Source: Oscillospiraceae bacterium (GTDB lineage: Bacteria > Bacillota > Clostridia > Oscillospirales > Oscillospiraceae). Taken from it: a stretch of DNA of 64,000 nucleotides. The stretch spans positions 1-64,000 of the forward strand of contig CADBWQ010000004.1 of NCBI GenBank assembly GCA_902798545.1, read 5' to 3'. Below, in pieces: positions 25,963 through 35,412 of the stretch. The notes below the pieces were generated by a model, which saw only the letters and a program-made list of their open reading frames with translations, searched no databases and was not told the origin of the DNA. The translations under genes and the position numbers were made by a program. The first letter of the stretch is position 1; the number at the start of each line of letters is the position of its first letter.

Positions 25963-28026
25963 CTACTTTACTAAATCTCCAGAGTCTCGCTCTGCTCCTT
26001 TCAGAAGCAGGTGGTAGCGCAGTTTTCTCCGTAATCGTTTGAATAAGCTGCGTTCGTCGAGATCCGCTCCGCCTTTTTTCAGGCATTCTTTTCTTAGCGT
26101 GAACTGCCCCTGCAGTTTGATCAGTCCGTCTCTCCCTCTTAAAATCGGTTTTGCCGTTTCGGGAGAAATAAAGCAATTCCTGTTAACCCGCTCCAGCTCG
26201 GAGCTTGCAGCTGAAGCTTCTATGCACCTGTTATTTTCGATCATTGCTTCAGGCCATGATACTTCAGCCGGTGTTCTGGTAAACACATTGTTCTCCGGGA
26301 AAAGCCCGGCAACTTTCCAGTCAGGCGGGATATCCGAACGCCGGGTAAATAAATAATAGTTATATAAAACCGGTTCTTTTCCGTTCTGCCACGCTGTAGT
26401 ATTCTTTAACCTGACCCAGGGATTATAATTCGTAGAAAAACCTGCTTCCTGATTACGAAAAGCAATACTGTTCCATACCCTATGAGCGATCGCGACATTG
26501 TCTCCGCCCAGTTTAAACCCCATTCCTCCCGATTTGTTCTTTGAAACTGAAAAAAAGGACCTGCCGTTTTCATATGCCACGCAGTTTTCTATTGTTACGC
26601 GGCCTGTTGTTCCCAGAACATTTTTTGAAAACAGATCAAATCCGTCATCAACATTGTGATGTGCCGTACACTCATAAAAAACATTTCCTTCGCCTATTGA
26701 CAGTTTGGCACCAAATCCGTCTGCATTTTCTCCTGCAGTGTCACAGTTGTGATGAGAGTCACACCCGATCACAGTATTACCTCCAGGCCATTCATCTTTT
26801 TTCGTTCCCGGATAGCTGCAGATCAGTATTCCTGTATCTCCGTTGCCATAAGCTTCACATCGCTCTATCGTGTTATTGCTCCCACATACAAGCAGGCCCG
26901 AGAGCGGACTGTTTCGAAAGACAATTCCTCTGATATGCCAGCCGTTATCTCTGAGAATGAACGTCGGCAGCTTCTGAACCATCTGCGCTCCGTCAATGTA
27001 TGCTCTGCCTGGGTGTTCTGCAAGCAGGTGCAGCACGTTTTTTTCATCTCTGCTGTTTCTCCGTGATACATAGTACGACGTCTCCGGCATATAGATACCG
27101 TCCAGCATGATGATGGTCTGTCCTGACCCTGCAGCAGAAAGCGCTGTCTGCAGATCTGTCGGATCATTCCTTTTGCCCTTTCCGTCCGGCCGCCCTGTCG
27201 GCGATACATATATCTTCTTTCTAAAGTCTGCGTGTATCTTTTCCGGTTCTAATATGGCGTCTCTTGCGAAGGGATAGTCCGGAAGTCTCACCTGAATTGC
27301 ATCTTCCGGCGTTTTGCTGCTTTTTCCCTGCGTGATTTCAAAGTGGATATCACTGATCTCCAGCTCCAGGTCGCCCGCTGCGGCAAATCCGACGTAGATT
27401 GCATCAGAATCTTGCTTCGTCAGGAAGTCGCATCCTTCTATGGACAATTCTTTTTCTTCTCCGTCGAATAGAATTCGGCCGGTAAATCCCAGATCTGTTT
27501 TTTCCAACACGAAATGATACTGTTCCCCCGAACAGATCCGCTCTTTCTGATTTGAAAAACCTGCCTCCCGGGAAAGATCCACTTTTCTTTTTCCGCTGAC
27601 CTCCGTCGCTTCCCGCTTTTGGTAACCGGCAACCACTCTCATCCCGGCACTGTGTTCTGTGGCCTTGCTCATTCTGTGCCTGCCAACGGTCAGAATATTT
27701 CTATAACGGTGATGTCTGCTCTCTGATATCACGGTATCAACCGCAAACAGTCCATAACCGGCCTGCCACCCAAGGTATTCCGACGTCTCTTTTACCCTGC
27801 ATGTAGCTGACAGAAGGAAGTTCTCCTTGTCCGGGTATATTCTTGTATAACAGAACAGGAAGCTGTCCTCCGAGTCCCCCAGTGAACCAGTTTTCGATTG
27901 AATCCTGACCGTGCCCGGGCAGCCATGAAAAGTCCCCGTTCGACTTCCCGGCTCTAGAATGTATGCTTCCTCCGCAATGCCGATATTCCCTTTGGAATTA
28001 CCAATCGCTGCAACATCCCACTCCAT
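25963..28026 (-). CDS. Right-handed beta-helix protein, PL9 pectate-lyase-like
   Basis: In this 687-residue protein the N-terminal 270 residues look like a beta-sandwich of the concanavalin/LamG type (LSATCRVKETSEYLGWQAGY). The central part is a parallel beta-helix with short repeats (NNTIERCEAYGNGDTGI, GNTVIGCDSHHNCD). The polysaccharide lyase family 9 signature is visible: ADGFGAKLSIGEGNVFYECT followed by HHNVDDGFDLF, including the Asp ligands and a candidate catalytic Lys. There is no signal peptide or TM helix, which is odd for a lyase. It lies 44 bases before the CheR-GT4 gene, so the two may be cotranscribed. Confidence 0.8.
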   Translation of the reverse strand: MEWDVAAIGNSKGNIGIAEEAYILEPGSRTGTFHGCPGTVRIQSKTGSLGDSEDSFLFCYTRIYPDKENFLLSATCRVKETSEYLGWQAGYGLFAVDTVISESRHHRYRNILTVGRHRMSKATEHSAGMRVVAGYQKREATEVSGKRKVDLSREAGFSNQKERICSGEQYHFVLEKTDLGFTGRILFDGEEKELSIEGCDFLTKQDSDAIYVGFAAAGDLELEISDIHFEITQGKSSKTPEDAIQVRLPDYPFARDAILEPEKIHADFRKKIYVSPTGRPDGKGKRNDPTDLQTALSAAGSGQTIIMLDGIYMPETSYYVSRRNSRDEKNVLHLLAEHPGRAYIDGAQMVQKLPTFILRDNGWHIRGIVFRNSPLSGLLVCGSNNTIERCEAYGNGDTGILICSYPGTKKDEWPGGNTVIGCDSHHNCDTAGENADGFGAKLSIGEGNVFYECTAHHNVDDGFDLFSKNVLGTTGRVTIENCVAYENGRSFFSVSKNKSGGMGFKLGGDNVAIAHRVWNSIAFRNQEAGFSTNYNPWVRLKNTTAWQNGKEPVLYNYYLFTRRSDIPPDWKVAGLFPENNVFTRTPAEVSWPEAMIENNRCIEASAASSELERVNRNCFISPETAKPILRGRDGLIKLQGQFTLRKECLKKGGADLDERSLFKRLRRKLRYHLLLKGAERDSGDLVK

Positions 28027-28109
28027 ATTGTGATCCTTTCATCATATTTGAGATATTGTTTCCAAAAATATATGTCAGCCCAAGGTCTTACTATGTCAAT
28101 CTGTTATGC

Positions 28110-28137
28110 TTAATTATACATCGTTAATTATACATCG
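28110..28137. repeat. Tandem 14-bp repeat upstream of the DUF616 promoter
   Basis: Two exact head-to-tail copies of TTAATTATACATCG (28110-28123 and 28124-28137) lie in the AT-rich gap between divergent genes, seven bases before the -35 box at 28144. They could form a regulator-binding site for the plus-strand gene, the divergent beta-helix gene, or both. Confidence 0.7.
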
Positions 28138-28143
28138 TTAATA

Positions 28144-28172
28144 TTGATAAATTCAAGCTATTTTGCTATAAT
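28144..28172 (+). promoter_or_regulatory. Promoter of the DUF616-glycosyltransferase gene
   Basis: TTGATA (28144-28149) and TATAAT (28167-28172) are 17 bases apart, about 54 bases before the chosen ATG at 28226. It lies inside the longer form of the ORF (start 28175 would fall before the likely transcription start), which supports the shorter form. Confidence 0.8.
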
Positions 28173-28225
28173 AATTGATAGATTATTCATTAAACATATT
28201 TCTTTATGCATGGCAGGAAAACCGA

Positions 28226-30415
28226 ATGAGAAAAGTTGTTTATACCTGTATTACAGGGAATTATGATGTACTGCGTGATATTCGAAGAGAGCCTGGTTTC
28301 GACTATGTTTGCTTTACAAACAATCGGCTCCTCCGTTCTTCTTCATGGGATGTGGTCTACATCGATGAACCATTGGATAACCGCGTTCTTCAGCGTAAAG
28401 TCAAAATACTGGGTTACCAGTATCTTTCTGATTATGATCTGCTGATTTACGTTGATGCCAATATTTCTCTGCGAAACGGTCTTCAGGCTTTCCTTGACAG
28501 GGAGTGTGACCTGGAGCGATATGATATGGTCAGCTTCCGCCATCGGTACAGAGACTGCATATATGAAGAGATCAACGCCTGTATCTCGGAGTATAAAGAG
28601 ACTCTGGAAGCCGGTCAGCACATTGAGGCTTTTTTACGGAGCGAACACTATCCGGAGCACAACGGCCTTACAGAAAACACCGTGATTGTCCGTAAGAACA
28701 CTTCAGAAGTAAACGCGCTTATGGACGCCTGGTTTGATATGATCCTTCGTTTCTCAAGCAGAGACCAGCTGTCTTTCAACTACTGTCTATGGAAACACCC
28801 TGTCAGAATCCAGATTCTGAATATGAATGTGTTGGACAATTATTATTTCAGGAGTCTGCGCCATCAGAAGTTGGATTTGTTGCCATACCGTCTCGTATAT
28901 GGACCTCGTATTGACAAGGGATACAGACAGGAATACTACGATTTTCACTCTGCATTTGACGGAATCGCAATCATACAAAATGGCACTGCCAGGATCGAGC
29001 ATCAGTGTCATCAGAACACATCTGTCATACGTCTTTTCTTTTTTACTGAAGCCGGAATCAACATCCAACGCGCGGCGATCAGGGCAGATGCCCCGGATAG
29101 CACATTTAAGGTTCGTTTTGTTAACTTCCAGACGATCGGGAAAAACCACTATACTCTCGGTGATTCTTTTTCAAATTCAAATATTGAATTTTCCGGCGTG
29201 TTCACCGCCGGTGAATCCTTCAGCATTGTTCTTGATCTCATACCCAACCTGCAGACCGCTCTGGTAGGCCAGATAAAAGCGCAGTCTACTCTTACTCGTT
29301 ATAAGACAAGCCGAATTGAATCTTCTGTTTCCTATCGGCTTGGCCGTGCAATTACTTTTCTGCCGAGAAAAGTTCGCGACATTGTACGAATGAGCAAAAG
29401 ATCCTTACGGAGAGATTCCGGTCTGGTTCCTCCGAAAGGCCTTATCGAGGGCTATCGATCTTTCCTGTCCCAAACCGATGTTGCCTCCGGTAAGCAAACA
29501 ACGATCGTTTACTTCGACCTGCATAAAGTACCCTGTTTCAAACCATATTTTGAAGCTTCCGGAGCAGAGCATATAAGCCACTATAAAAACAGAGAAGCGG
29601 CATTGATCGGCAATTCTCCCCGCAGCCATCAGTTTCCTGCATTTCTCCTTTACGAGAGGTCACATCAATCTGTACCCCCCGATAAAATCATTGTCTTTGA
29701 TACTATGGCAACACCACGTCAGTTGAATTGGTTATGTGATCTTTATCCCTCTTCCCGTATTATTCTCTGGTTTTGGAATCCCGCCAGAAAATCACTTCTG
29801 GATGGACGAGTAAGCCCCCGCGTCGAAATGTGGACATATTCCGAATCGGACAGCATCCAATACGGACTTCATCTGAATACACAGTTCTTCTTTGACTGTC
29901 TGGTTCCTGTTTCCCTTCGACCTGATTATAGGGGAAATGCGTCTCCGTCTGTCCTCTTTGTTGGGCGAGAGAAAAACAGAACCGATAAGCTGAACACCAT
30001 AAAGCAGGAACTGGAGATCGCCGGTGCAAAAGTCAGTTTATCGGTTTTCCCTTTTCCCGGGAAGGAGCGGAACAACTGGTTCTATGAAGACTCGGTTCCT
30101 TATGGGGAAATCTTGAGGAAAGTTCAAAATACTGACATTCTTCTCGATGTCAGCAATAATACTCGAGCCGGTTTGTCTCTTCGTCCGATGGAAGCCCTCT
30201 TCTTCGAGAAAAAACTGATTACCAACAACAAGACAGTTATTGACACAGACTTCTATCATCCGAACAATATTTATGTGTATGGTCTTGATACTCGATCCTT
30301 GCAGGAATTCTTCGCCTGCGAGTACCATCCCCTCCCCAAGGAATTGAAAGATCGATATCTGTTTTCTAATTGGCTGAAGCGTTTTGATGAATCTAATAAT
30401 TCTCTGTTATTTTGA
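28226..30415 (+). CDS. DUF616 glycosyltransferase-like domain fused to a GT-B-like domain
   Basis: In this 729-residue protein the N-terminal 230 residues match DUF616 (TOD1/MUCI70-type): VVYTCITGNYDVLRDI, FDYVCFTNN, YLSDYDLLIYVDANISLRNG with the DxD-like site, and the ENTVIVRKNT end. A beta-rich middle follows. The C-terminal 260 residues look like a GT-B glycosyltransferase ending in LLDVSNNTRAGLSLRPMEAL and KKLITNNKTVIDTDFY, as seen in capsule and lipo-oligosaccharide transferases. There is no signal or TM, so it is cytoplasmic. The ATG at 28226 (AGGA upstream) is chosen over one at 28175. It is first in a group with MBOAT and DHHW genes. Confidence 0.8.
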   Translation: MRKVVYTCITGNYDVLRDIRREPGFDYVCFTNNRLLRSSSWDVVYIDEPLDNRVLQRKVKILGYQYLSDYDLLIYVDANISLRNGLQAFLDRECDLERYDMVSFRHRYRDCIYEEINACISEYKETLEAGQHIEAFLRSEHYPEHNGLTENTVIVRKNTSEVNALMDAWFDMILRFSSRDQLSFNYCLWKHPVRIQILNMNVLDNYYFRSLRHQKLDLLPYRLVYGPRIDKGYRQEYYDFHSAFDGIAIIQNGTARIEHQCHQNTSVIRLFFFTEAGINIQRAAIRADAPDSTFKVRFVNFQTIGKNHYTLGDSFSNSNIEFSGVFTAGESFSIVLDLIPNLQTALVGQIKAQSTLTRYKTSRIESSVSYRLGRAITFLPRKVRDIVRMSKRSLRRDSGLVPPKGLIEGYRSFLSQTDVASGKQTTIVYFDLHKVPCFKPYFEASGAEHISHYKNREAALIGNSPRSHQFPAFLLYERSHQSVPPDKIIVFDTMATPRQLNWLCDLYPSSRIILWFWNPARKSLLDGRVSPRVEMWTYSESDSIQYGLHLNTQFFFDCLVPVSLRPDYRGNASPSVLFVGREKNRTDKLNTIKQELEIAGAKVSLSVFPFPGKERNNWFYEDSVPYGEILRKVQNTDILLDVSNNTRAGLSLRPMEALFFEKKLITNNKTVIDTDFYHPNNIYVYGLDTRSLQEFFACEYHPLPKELKDRYLFSNWLKRFDESNNSLLF

Positions 30416-30488
30416 GTTCAACAGGTTCACTTTATTGCGACTTTCTCATCATACAAATTGACGTTGGGGGAATGAGGTTCTTAGGTTC

Positions 30489-31895
30489 ATGGTTTTTTCT
30501 ACATCGAGTTTTCTTTTTCTGTTTCTCCCCGCAACTGTAATCGGGTATTTCTTAACGCACCTGATCTGTGAGAAGCTGACAAACGCCTATCTTTTTATCG
30601 TAAGCCTGGCATTCTATTGTTGGAATGGGACCTCCCATGTCATGGTTCTTCTGTTTTCGATCATCTCCAACTATACTTTTGCGCTGCTTATTCAGCATTC
30701 AATCAGAAACCGCTGGCGTCGTATCTTTCTTTTATCTGCGCTCTGCGTTGATCTTGGATTGTTGGGGTACTACAAATATTCCGGGTTTCTACTATCCAAT
30801 TATTCTCTTTTAGTTCACAGTTCCATCTCCATTCCTCAGATTGCACTTCCAATTGGAATCTCGTTCTATACGTTTCAGGCGATGTCTTATGTTATTGATG
30901 TATACAAAGGTGCCGGTGCAATTCGAAATCCCATAGACCTTGGAATGTACATTACATTTTTCCCCCAGCTTATTGCCGGCCCCATCGTTCGTTATGGCGA
31001 GATAAAGAATTATTTTTATAACCGTCATATTAGTCTGAATGACTACACCAATGGAGCATTGCGCTTTTTAACCGGTCTGTGTAAAAAAGTAATTCTTGCC
31101 AATAATCTCGGTGCATTGGCGGATATTGTTTTTAACGGCAAAGGATTATCCGATTTTTCGGTTTTAATGCTGTGGCTTGCTGCCATCGCTTTCATGCTGC
31201 AGCTCTATTATGATTTCTCCGGATATTCCGATATGGCCATCGGCCTTGGTCTTCTGTTTGGCTTTCGTTTTCCGGAAAATTTCAATTATCCCTATGCAGC
31301 ATCCTCAGTAACAGACTTCTGGCGTCGTTGGCACAGGACCCTCTCCAGGTGGTTTCGGGATTATGTCTATATTCCGTTGGGTGGTTCCAGAGGAGGCGCC
31401 TCTCGACATGTTTTGAATTTGTTCATCGTCTGGATCCTGACAGGCTTTTGGCACGGAGCCGCATGGCAGTTCCTGTTTTGGGGGCTTTTCTATTTTATCC
31501 TCCTCACGGTTGAAAAATACATGATACGTCCCGAACAAATGCTTTCACCAGCCTGTAGAATGCTGTATCGAATCTGGACACTTTTGAACGTGTGTATTCT
31601 GTGGGTTGTTTTCCGCTCGAGCAGCCTTTTTGCTGCTTTGCGCATGCTATCAGCAATGTTCTGTTTTGAAGAAAACCCTCTTTTTAATGCATCTGCGCTC
31701 TTTTATCTTCGGGAGTATTCTTTTTACCTGATAACCGGTACTCTTCTCTCATTCCCAGTGTTTCCTTTTTTGAGGAAGAAATATCCTTCATTTTATATTG
31801 TTTTTCAAAGTGCACTTCTTTTGATCGGAACATTTGTTTCCATCTCTTTTATTATAAAAGATGCCTATAATCCTTTTCTCTATTTTCAGTTCTGA
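30489..31895 (+). CDS. MBOAT-family O-acyltransferase (AlgI-like)
   Basis: This 468-residue polytopic membrane protein moves an acyl group, usually acetyl, across the membrane for O-acylation of surface glycans. It has the family's hallmark segments: QLIAGPIVRYGEI, DFSGYSDMAIGLGLLFG, FWRRWHRTLSRWFRDYVYIP and GFWHGAAWQFLFWG with the invariant His. About ten hydrophobic spans are visible. The next gene (12-base gap) encodes the extracytoplasmic DHHW partner, the same pairing as AlgI with AlgJ/AlgX. Confidence 0.95.
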   Translation: MVFSTSSFLFLFLPATVIGYFLTHLICEKLTNAYLFIVSLAFYCWNGTSHVMVLLFSIISNYTFALLIQHSIRNRWRRIFLLSALCVDLGLLGYYKYSGFLLSNYSLLVHSSISIPQIALPIGISFYTFQAMSYVIDVYKGAGAIRNPIDLGMYITFFPQLIAGPIVRYGEIKNYFYNRHISLNDYTNGALRFLTGLCKKVILANNLGALADIVFNGKGLSDFSVLMLWLAAIAFMLQLYYDFSGYSDMAIGLGLLFGFRFPENFNYPYAASSVTDFWRRWHRTLSRWFRDYVYIPLGGSRGGASRHVLNLFIVWILTGFWHGAAWQFLFWGLFYFILLTVEKYMIRPEQMLSPACRMLYRIWTLLNVCILWVVFRSSSLFAALRMLSAMFCFEENPLFNASALFYLREYSFYLITGTLLSFPVFPFLRKKYPSFYIVFQSALLLIGTFVSISFIIKDAYNPFLYFQF

Positions 31896-31906
31896 GGTCT
31901 GCCGTT

Positions 31907-33073
31907 ATGAGATTTCAACGTGCCATAATAGCCGTGATCATATGTGTATTTCTCTTTTTCTTTTCTGATGCTCTTCAGATAGAGTACTCCGCCTATCATA
32001 ATCAGCATGACAAATCTCGGACTGCCCGCATCATCTCTACGGTTGCTTCGACAGAGACAAATCTTAACGAAAAATGCAAACTGAGATATCTATCATATGA
32101 ATGCGCAGGGTACTTTAACAAAATAATAGGCCGTCGGCATTTGGATAATATGTATCGGCTTGATAATGGACATCTTGTTTCCGTCGGAGGATCTGGTAAC
32201 ACTTCCAAGGCTGTTGACGCATTGAAAAGCTTTGCTGACTTCTGTGCAGAAAAGGGCCTCCCCTTTTTATATGTGAATATCCCAAAGAAATATGTTCGGA
32301 ATGATGATCTGACCACGTTTGGTGTGAAAGACGGCACGGATCAGAAAGCTGACAAGTTCTTAGACGCGTTATCACAGGCCGGAATTCATGTGCTTGATGT
32401 TCGCCCCTATCTGCTTTCTCATTATTCTGACCCTTATGATGCCTTTTTTAAGACTGATCATCACTGGAAGATTTCTACAGGGTTATATTGTGCCCAGATT
32501 CTTTCTTCATTCTTAAAGGAACAGTTTGGGATCGCCATTGTCCCTGAACGCATCAGGGATGAAAACTTTACTGTCGATTTGCTTCCAGATAGTTGGGCAG
32601 GTGAACGCGGAAAGAAGACCGGGGCTTCTTACAGCGGTCTTGATGACTTTGAATTAATAAAGCCAACGGATATCACTCACTTTCATCTTGAGATTCCAGT
32701 AAGGAATCTGAATAAAACCGGTGATTTTTCTATTATGCTTGATGAGTCGCGTTTTGATACAGACTATTGGGGTCGAAGATATGGTGTCAGCTTTTACTAT
32801 AGCTATCTTTTTGGAAATGATCCTGTTCAGATCATACAAAATGCTGATCAGGACTCCGGGAAGATTCTGATCATCAAGGATTCATTCGCACAGTCTGTCA
32901 ATCCTTTTTTAGCCTTAACAGCAAACACTGTGGTTAGCTGGGACGTACGCTACAACTATTCCAGTTTACGTGATTTTATCGCCGACAATGATTTTGATAT
33001 CGTCATTGTTATGTATTCAGAGAGCATGATCAATGCCTATCGCGGAGATCGCTATATGTATGACTTTTCATAA
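31907..33073 (+). CDS. AlgJ/AlgX-like DHHW protein, O-acetylation partner
   Basis: This 388-residue protein has one N-terminal hydrophobic helix (about residues 4-24) that anchors an extracytoplasmic SGNH-like domain. The DHHW signature is present as FFKTDHHWKISTGLYCAQ, and the late ILIIKDSFAQSVNPFLA carries the Asp-Ser type segment of the fold. Such proteins take the acyl group from an MBOAT protein and place it on polysaccharide. A hairpin terminator follows, so the two genes plus the DUF616 gene form a unit. Confidence 0.88.
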   Translation: MRFQRAIIAVIICVFLFFFSDALQIEYSAYHNQHDKSRTARIISTVASTETNLNEKCKLRYLSYECAGYFNKIIGRRHLDNMYRLDNGHLVSVGGSGNTSKAVDALKSFADFCAEKGLPFLYVNIPKKYVRNDDLTTFGVKDGTDQKADKFLDALSQAGIHVLDVRPYLLSHYSDPYDAFFKTDHHWKISTGLYCAQILSSFLKEQFGIAIVPERIRDENFTVDLLPDSWAGERGKKTGASYSGLDDFELIKPTDITHFHLEIPVRNLNKTGDFSIMLDESRFDTDYWGRRYGVSFYYSYLFGNDPVQIIQNADQDSGKILIIKDSFAQSVNPFLALTANTVVSWDVRYNYSSLRDFIADNDFDIVIVMYSESMINAYRGDRYMYDFS

Positions 33074-33079
33074 AAACAC

Positions 33080-33119
33080 CGACAAGCAGCTGAACTTTAG
33101 TGCTCAGCTGCTTGTCGCT
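33080..33119. terminator. Bidirectional terminator between DHHW and sugar transferase genes
   Basis: A perfect 14-bp stem (33080-33093 with 33104-33117) closes a 10-base loop, with an A-rich side to the left and CTTTAA to the right. It lies exactly between the convergent genes. Confidence 0.82.
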
Positions 33120-34517
33120 TTAACTTATGACTTCGTCATTTTTGAATTTCCCACCGAAGACGGTCAGGAACAGGATCTTCAGGTCGAACCAGAGGCTCCA
33201 GTTTTCGATATAATAGATATCATACCGGATCCTCTGCGGGATCGAGGTGTCGCCCCGCAGGTCATTCACCTGTGCCCAGCCGGTGATTCCCGGCCGCACC
33301 AGGTGCTTGAGCATATAGCGTGGGACCTCTTCCTTGAACTGTTCCACATAGAACGGGACCTCCGGCCGCGGTCCGACGAGGCTCATATCTCCCTTCAGAA
33401 CGTTCCAGAACTGGGGAAACTCATCCAGGGAGTATTTCCGGATAAAGGAACCGAAGCGGGTCTTCCGGCTGTCCTGCTTCCCGCTCCAGCCGGTGTCCTG
33501 GCTGTCGTTGACACGCATGGAGCGGAACTTGTACATCATGAAGGGTTTCTTGTTCCGCCCGATCCGCTTCTGCGCAAAGATGATCGGCCCGGGCGACGAC
33601 ATCTTCACGCCGATCGCGCAGAACAGCATCAGGGGCGAGAATACAATCAGGATCAGCGCGGAGGCCAGAATATCCAGGCTCCGCTTCAGAAACGCGTTGG
33701 CCAGATTGTCCAGCGGGATCTTCCGCACGTTCAGGAGCGGAATCCCGTCCAGATCGTCGAGCTGCTGGTTGCCGGACATGTATTCGGCGTAGATCGGAAT
33801 CACCGAGAGCTTGCACCCCGCCTTTTCGCAGGCGGCGATGATCTGGGGCGTCCGCTCAAACTCATGGGAATCGATCGCCGAGATGACCTCATCCGGCTTC
33901 CGTTTCTCCAGGATCTGTTCCATTTTCTCATAGCTTCCCAGCCACGGAATGTTTCTTCCGCTCAAACCGGCGTTTTCTCTCTCGGAGATATAGCCGACCG
34001 GATGATACCCCATGGTGATCTCGTCCTGAATCTTGTCCAGATATCGTTCGGCGAGTTTTCCGTCCCCGATGACAATCACATGCTTCAGATTATAGCCGCC
34101 TGCCCGCATCCGCCACAGGATCTGCCGCAGGGTAAAGCGCTTCAGGCTCAGGAGGCCGACGCTGAGCGCAAAGTACAGAAACATCAGCTGGCGGGAGTAG
34201 TCGTCCAGATGCCGCAGCGACAGCCAGCTCAGCAGCAGCAGGAAACAGACCGTGCAGATTGTCCATAATTGCCCCAGCTCATAGCGAAGACGGACGTGAC
34301 GAAACGGCCGGTACATCCCCGTGACGATCATCACAAAAAGTTCCAGAACCGTAAACCAGATGCCGGTCCTCAGATATTCCTGCAGCAGCATTGTCTGGTG
34401 TCCGTCTTTCAGGACATAAAAGCGCAGCCAGAACGCGACGGGGAACATCAGGTAGATGATCAGTCCGTCGCTGAGCACGTTCAGTCGATTCAGAAGCTGC
34501 TGGTTTTCCTTGATCAT
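33120..34517 (-). CDS. Polyprenyl-phosphate sugar-1-phosphate transferase (initiating enzyme)
   Basis: This 465-residue enzyme starts glycan synthesis by moving a sugar-1-phosphate from a UDP-sugar to undecaprenyl phosphate. It has four N-terminal TM helices, a CoA-binding-like central domain (VIVIGDGKLAERYLDK), a fifth helix KRSLDILASALILIVFSPLM and the bacterial sugar transferase domain: FAQKRIGRNKKPF, MYKFRSM, DEFPQFWNVLKGDMSLVGP and PGITGWAQVNDLRG. This is the WbaP/WcaJ-like large type. A decayed fragment of this gene lies at 37314-37438. Confidence 0.95.
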   Translation of the reverse strand: MIKENQQLLNRLNVLSDGLIIYLMFPVAFWLRFYVLKDGHQTMLLQEYLRTGIWFTVLELFVMIVTGMYRPFRHVRLRYELGQLWTICTVCFLLLLSWLSLRHLDDYSRQLMFLYFALSVGLLSLKRFTLRQILWRMRAGGYNLKHVIVIGDGKLAERYLDKIQDEITMGYHPVGYISERENAGLSGRNIPWLGSYEKMEQILEKRKPDEVISAIDSHEFERTPQIIAACEKAGCKLSVIPIYAEYMSGNQQLDDLDGIPLLNVRKIPLDNLANAFLKRSLDILASALILIVFSPLMLFCAIGVKMSSPGPIIFAQKRIGRNKKPFMMYKFRSMRVNDSQDTGWSGKQDSRKTRFGSFIRKYSLDEFPQFWNVLKGDMSLVGPRPEVPFYVEQFKEEVPRYMLKHLVRPGITGWAQVNDLRGDTSIPQRIRYDIYYIENWSLWFDLKILFLTVFGGKFKNDEVIS

Positions 34518-34550
34518 GGAGAATTCTGTCCTCGATCCGCTTTTTATGCT

Positions 34551-34596
34551 CCTATATTACCATCTTGCCGATCAAAGTGCAAGCAGATTGCCGCAT
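34551..34596. repeat. 46-bp repeat, copy A, upstream of the sugar transferase gene
   Basis: This 46-base stretch before the sugar transferase start recurs at 37393-37438 with four mismatches by eye. It probably marks the end of an old duplication of the 5' region of this gene. Confidence 0.8.
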
Positions 34597-34609
34597 CCCC
34601 CTGCCTGTT

Positions 34610-35317
34610 CTATTCTTTTGACCTGTCTGTTTTACTGTATATAATATACCACAAATGCCGGAAGCCATCACGGATGGTTCGCAGTTTTTCTTGGCGCTCA
34701 TTTCTGCTTTTTCTAAGTGGAACACTTACTTCCCCAATCCGGAAACCCTTTCGACTGACCTCCGCAATCATCTCTGTTGCAAATTCCATGCCATCGGTCT
34801 TGAATACACACTTCTCTAATGAGTCTCTCCTGATCCCTCGGATTCCACAGTGCCAGTCGTGGATCTTCACCCCAAACTTCACCCTGCCGCACCAGGACAG
34901 GAAGGGCACGCCAAGCTTATGGGGTAAGCTCATAGCACCTTTCTCCATCTGACCGGCAAACCGATCTCCAGTGATGAAGTCATACGTTCCCTCCGCCAGT
35001 GGAAGGTAGATCGAATCCAGATCTGAGAAGTCATAGGTGCTGTCACAGTCACCGAAGATAATGACGTTGCCTTGTGAAGCAGAAAGTCCGGTACGAAGAG
35101 CACGGCCATATCCGCGGCGGATTTCTCTGATGACGGTAGCTCCCGAAGATACGGCGATCTCAGCAGATTGATCTGTACTGTTGTTGTCCACAACAAGGAT
35201 CTCCGCTGTGAGCTTGCGAGAGGCGATATAGTTCTTTGCCTGCTCAATGCAGAAGGCAATATTTGCTTCTTCATTCAGGCAGGGCATCAGAATTGTAAGA
35301 TTCAACGGAACACTCAT
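34610..35317 (-). CDS. GT2 family glycosyltransferase, DPM1-like
   Basis: This 235-residue single-domain GT-A enzyme has LTILMPCLNEEANI at the nucleotide site, EILVVDNNSTDQS, RRGYGRALRTGL, and FGDCDSTYDFSDLD with the metal-binding D-x-D. The late segment DWHCGIRGIRRDSL is typical of dolichyl/undecaprenyl-phosphate hexosyltransferases. No C-terminal TM helices are present, so it probably makes polyprenyl-phosphate-linked sugar for the GT-C-like membrane proteins nearby. A GAGGAGA site precedes the ATG. Confidence 0.9.
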   Translation of the reverse strand: MSVPLNLTILMPCLNEEANIAFCIEQAKNYIASRKLTAEILVVDNNSTDQSAEIAVSSGATVIREIRRGYGRALRTGLSASQGNVIIFGDCDSTYDFSDLDSIYLPLAEGTYDFITGDRFAGQMEKGAMSLPHKLGVPFLSWCGRVKFGVKIHDWHCGIRGIRRDSLEKCVFKTDGMEFATEMIAEVSRKGFRIGEVSVPLRKSRNERQEKLRTIRDGFRHLWYIIYSKTDRSKE

Positions 35318-35412
35318 ATTGTTTCTCCTCTCTTCTGTCTGTCCATGTCATCAATGAACAATGCGGTCAACACTTTCAATCATATGAATTTGAGGCTGGA
35401 AAAACAGGGCGG

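Noticed and set aside
33033-34268. Plus-strand frame of 411 codons
   Set aside because: It is antisense to the sugar transferase, which has all family motifs; no ribosome site or protein-like pattern.
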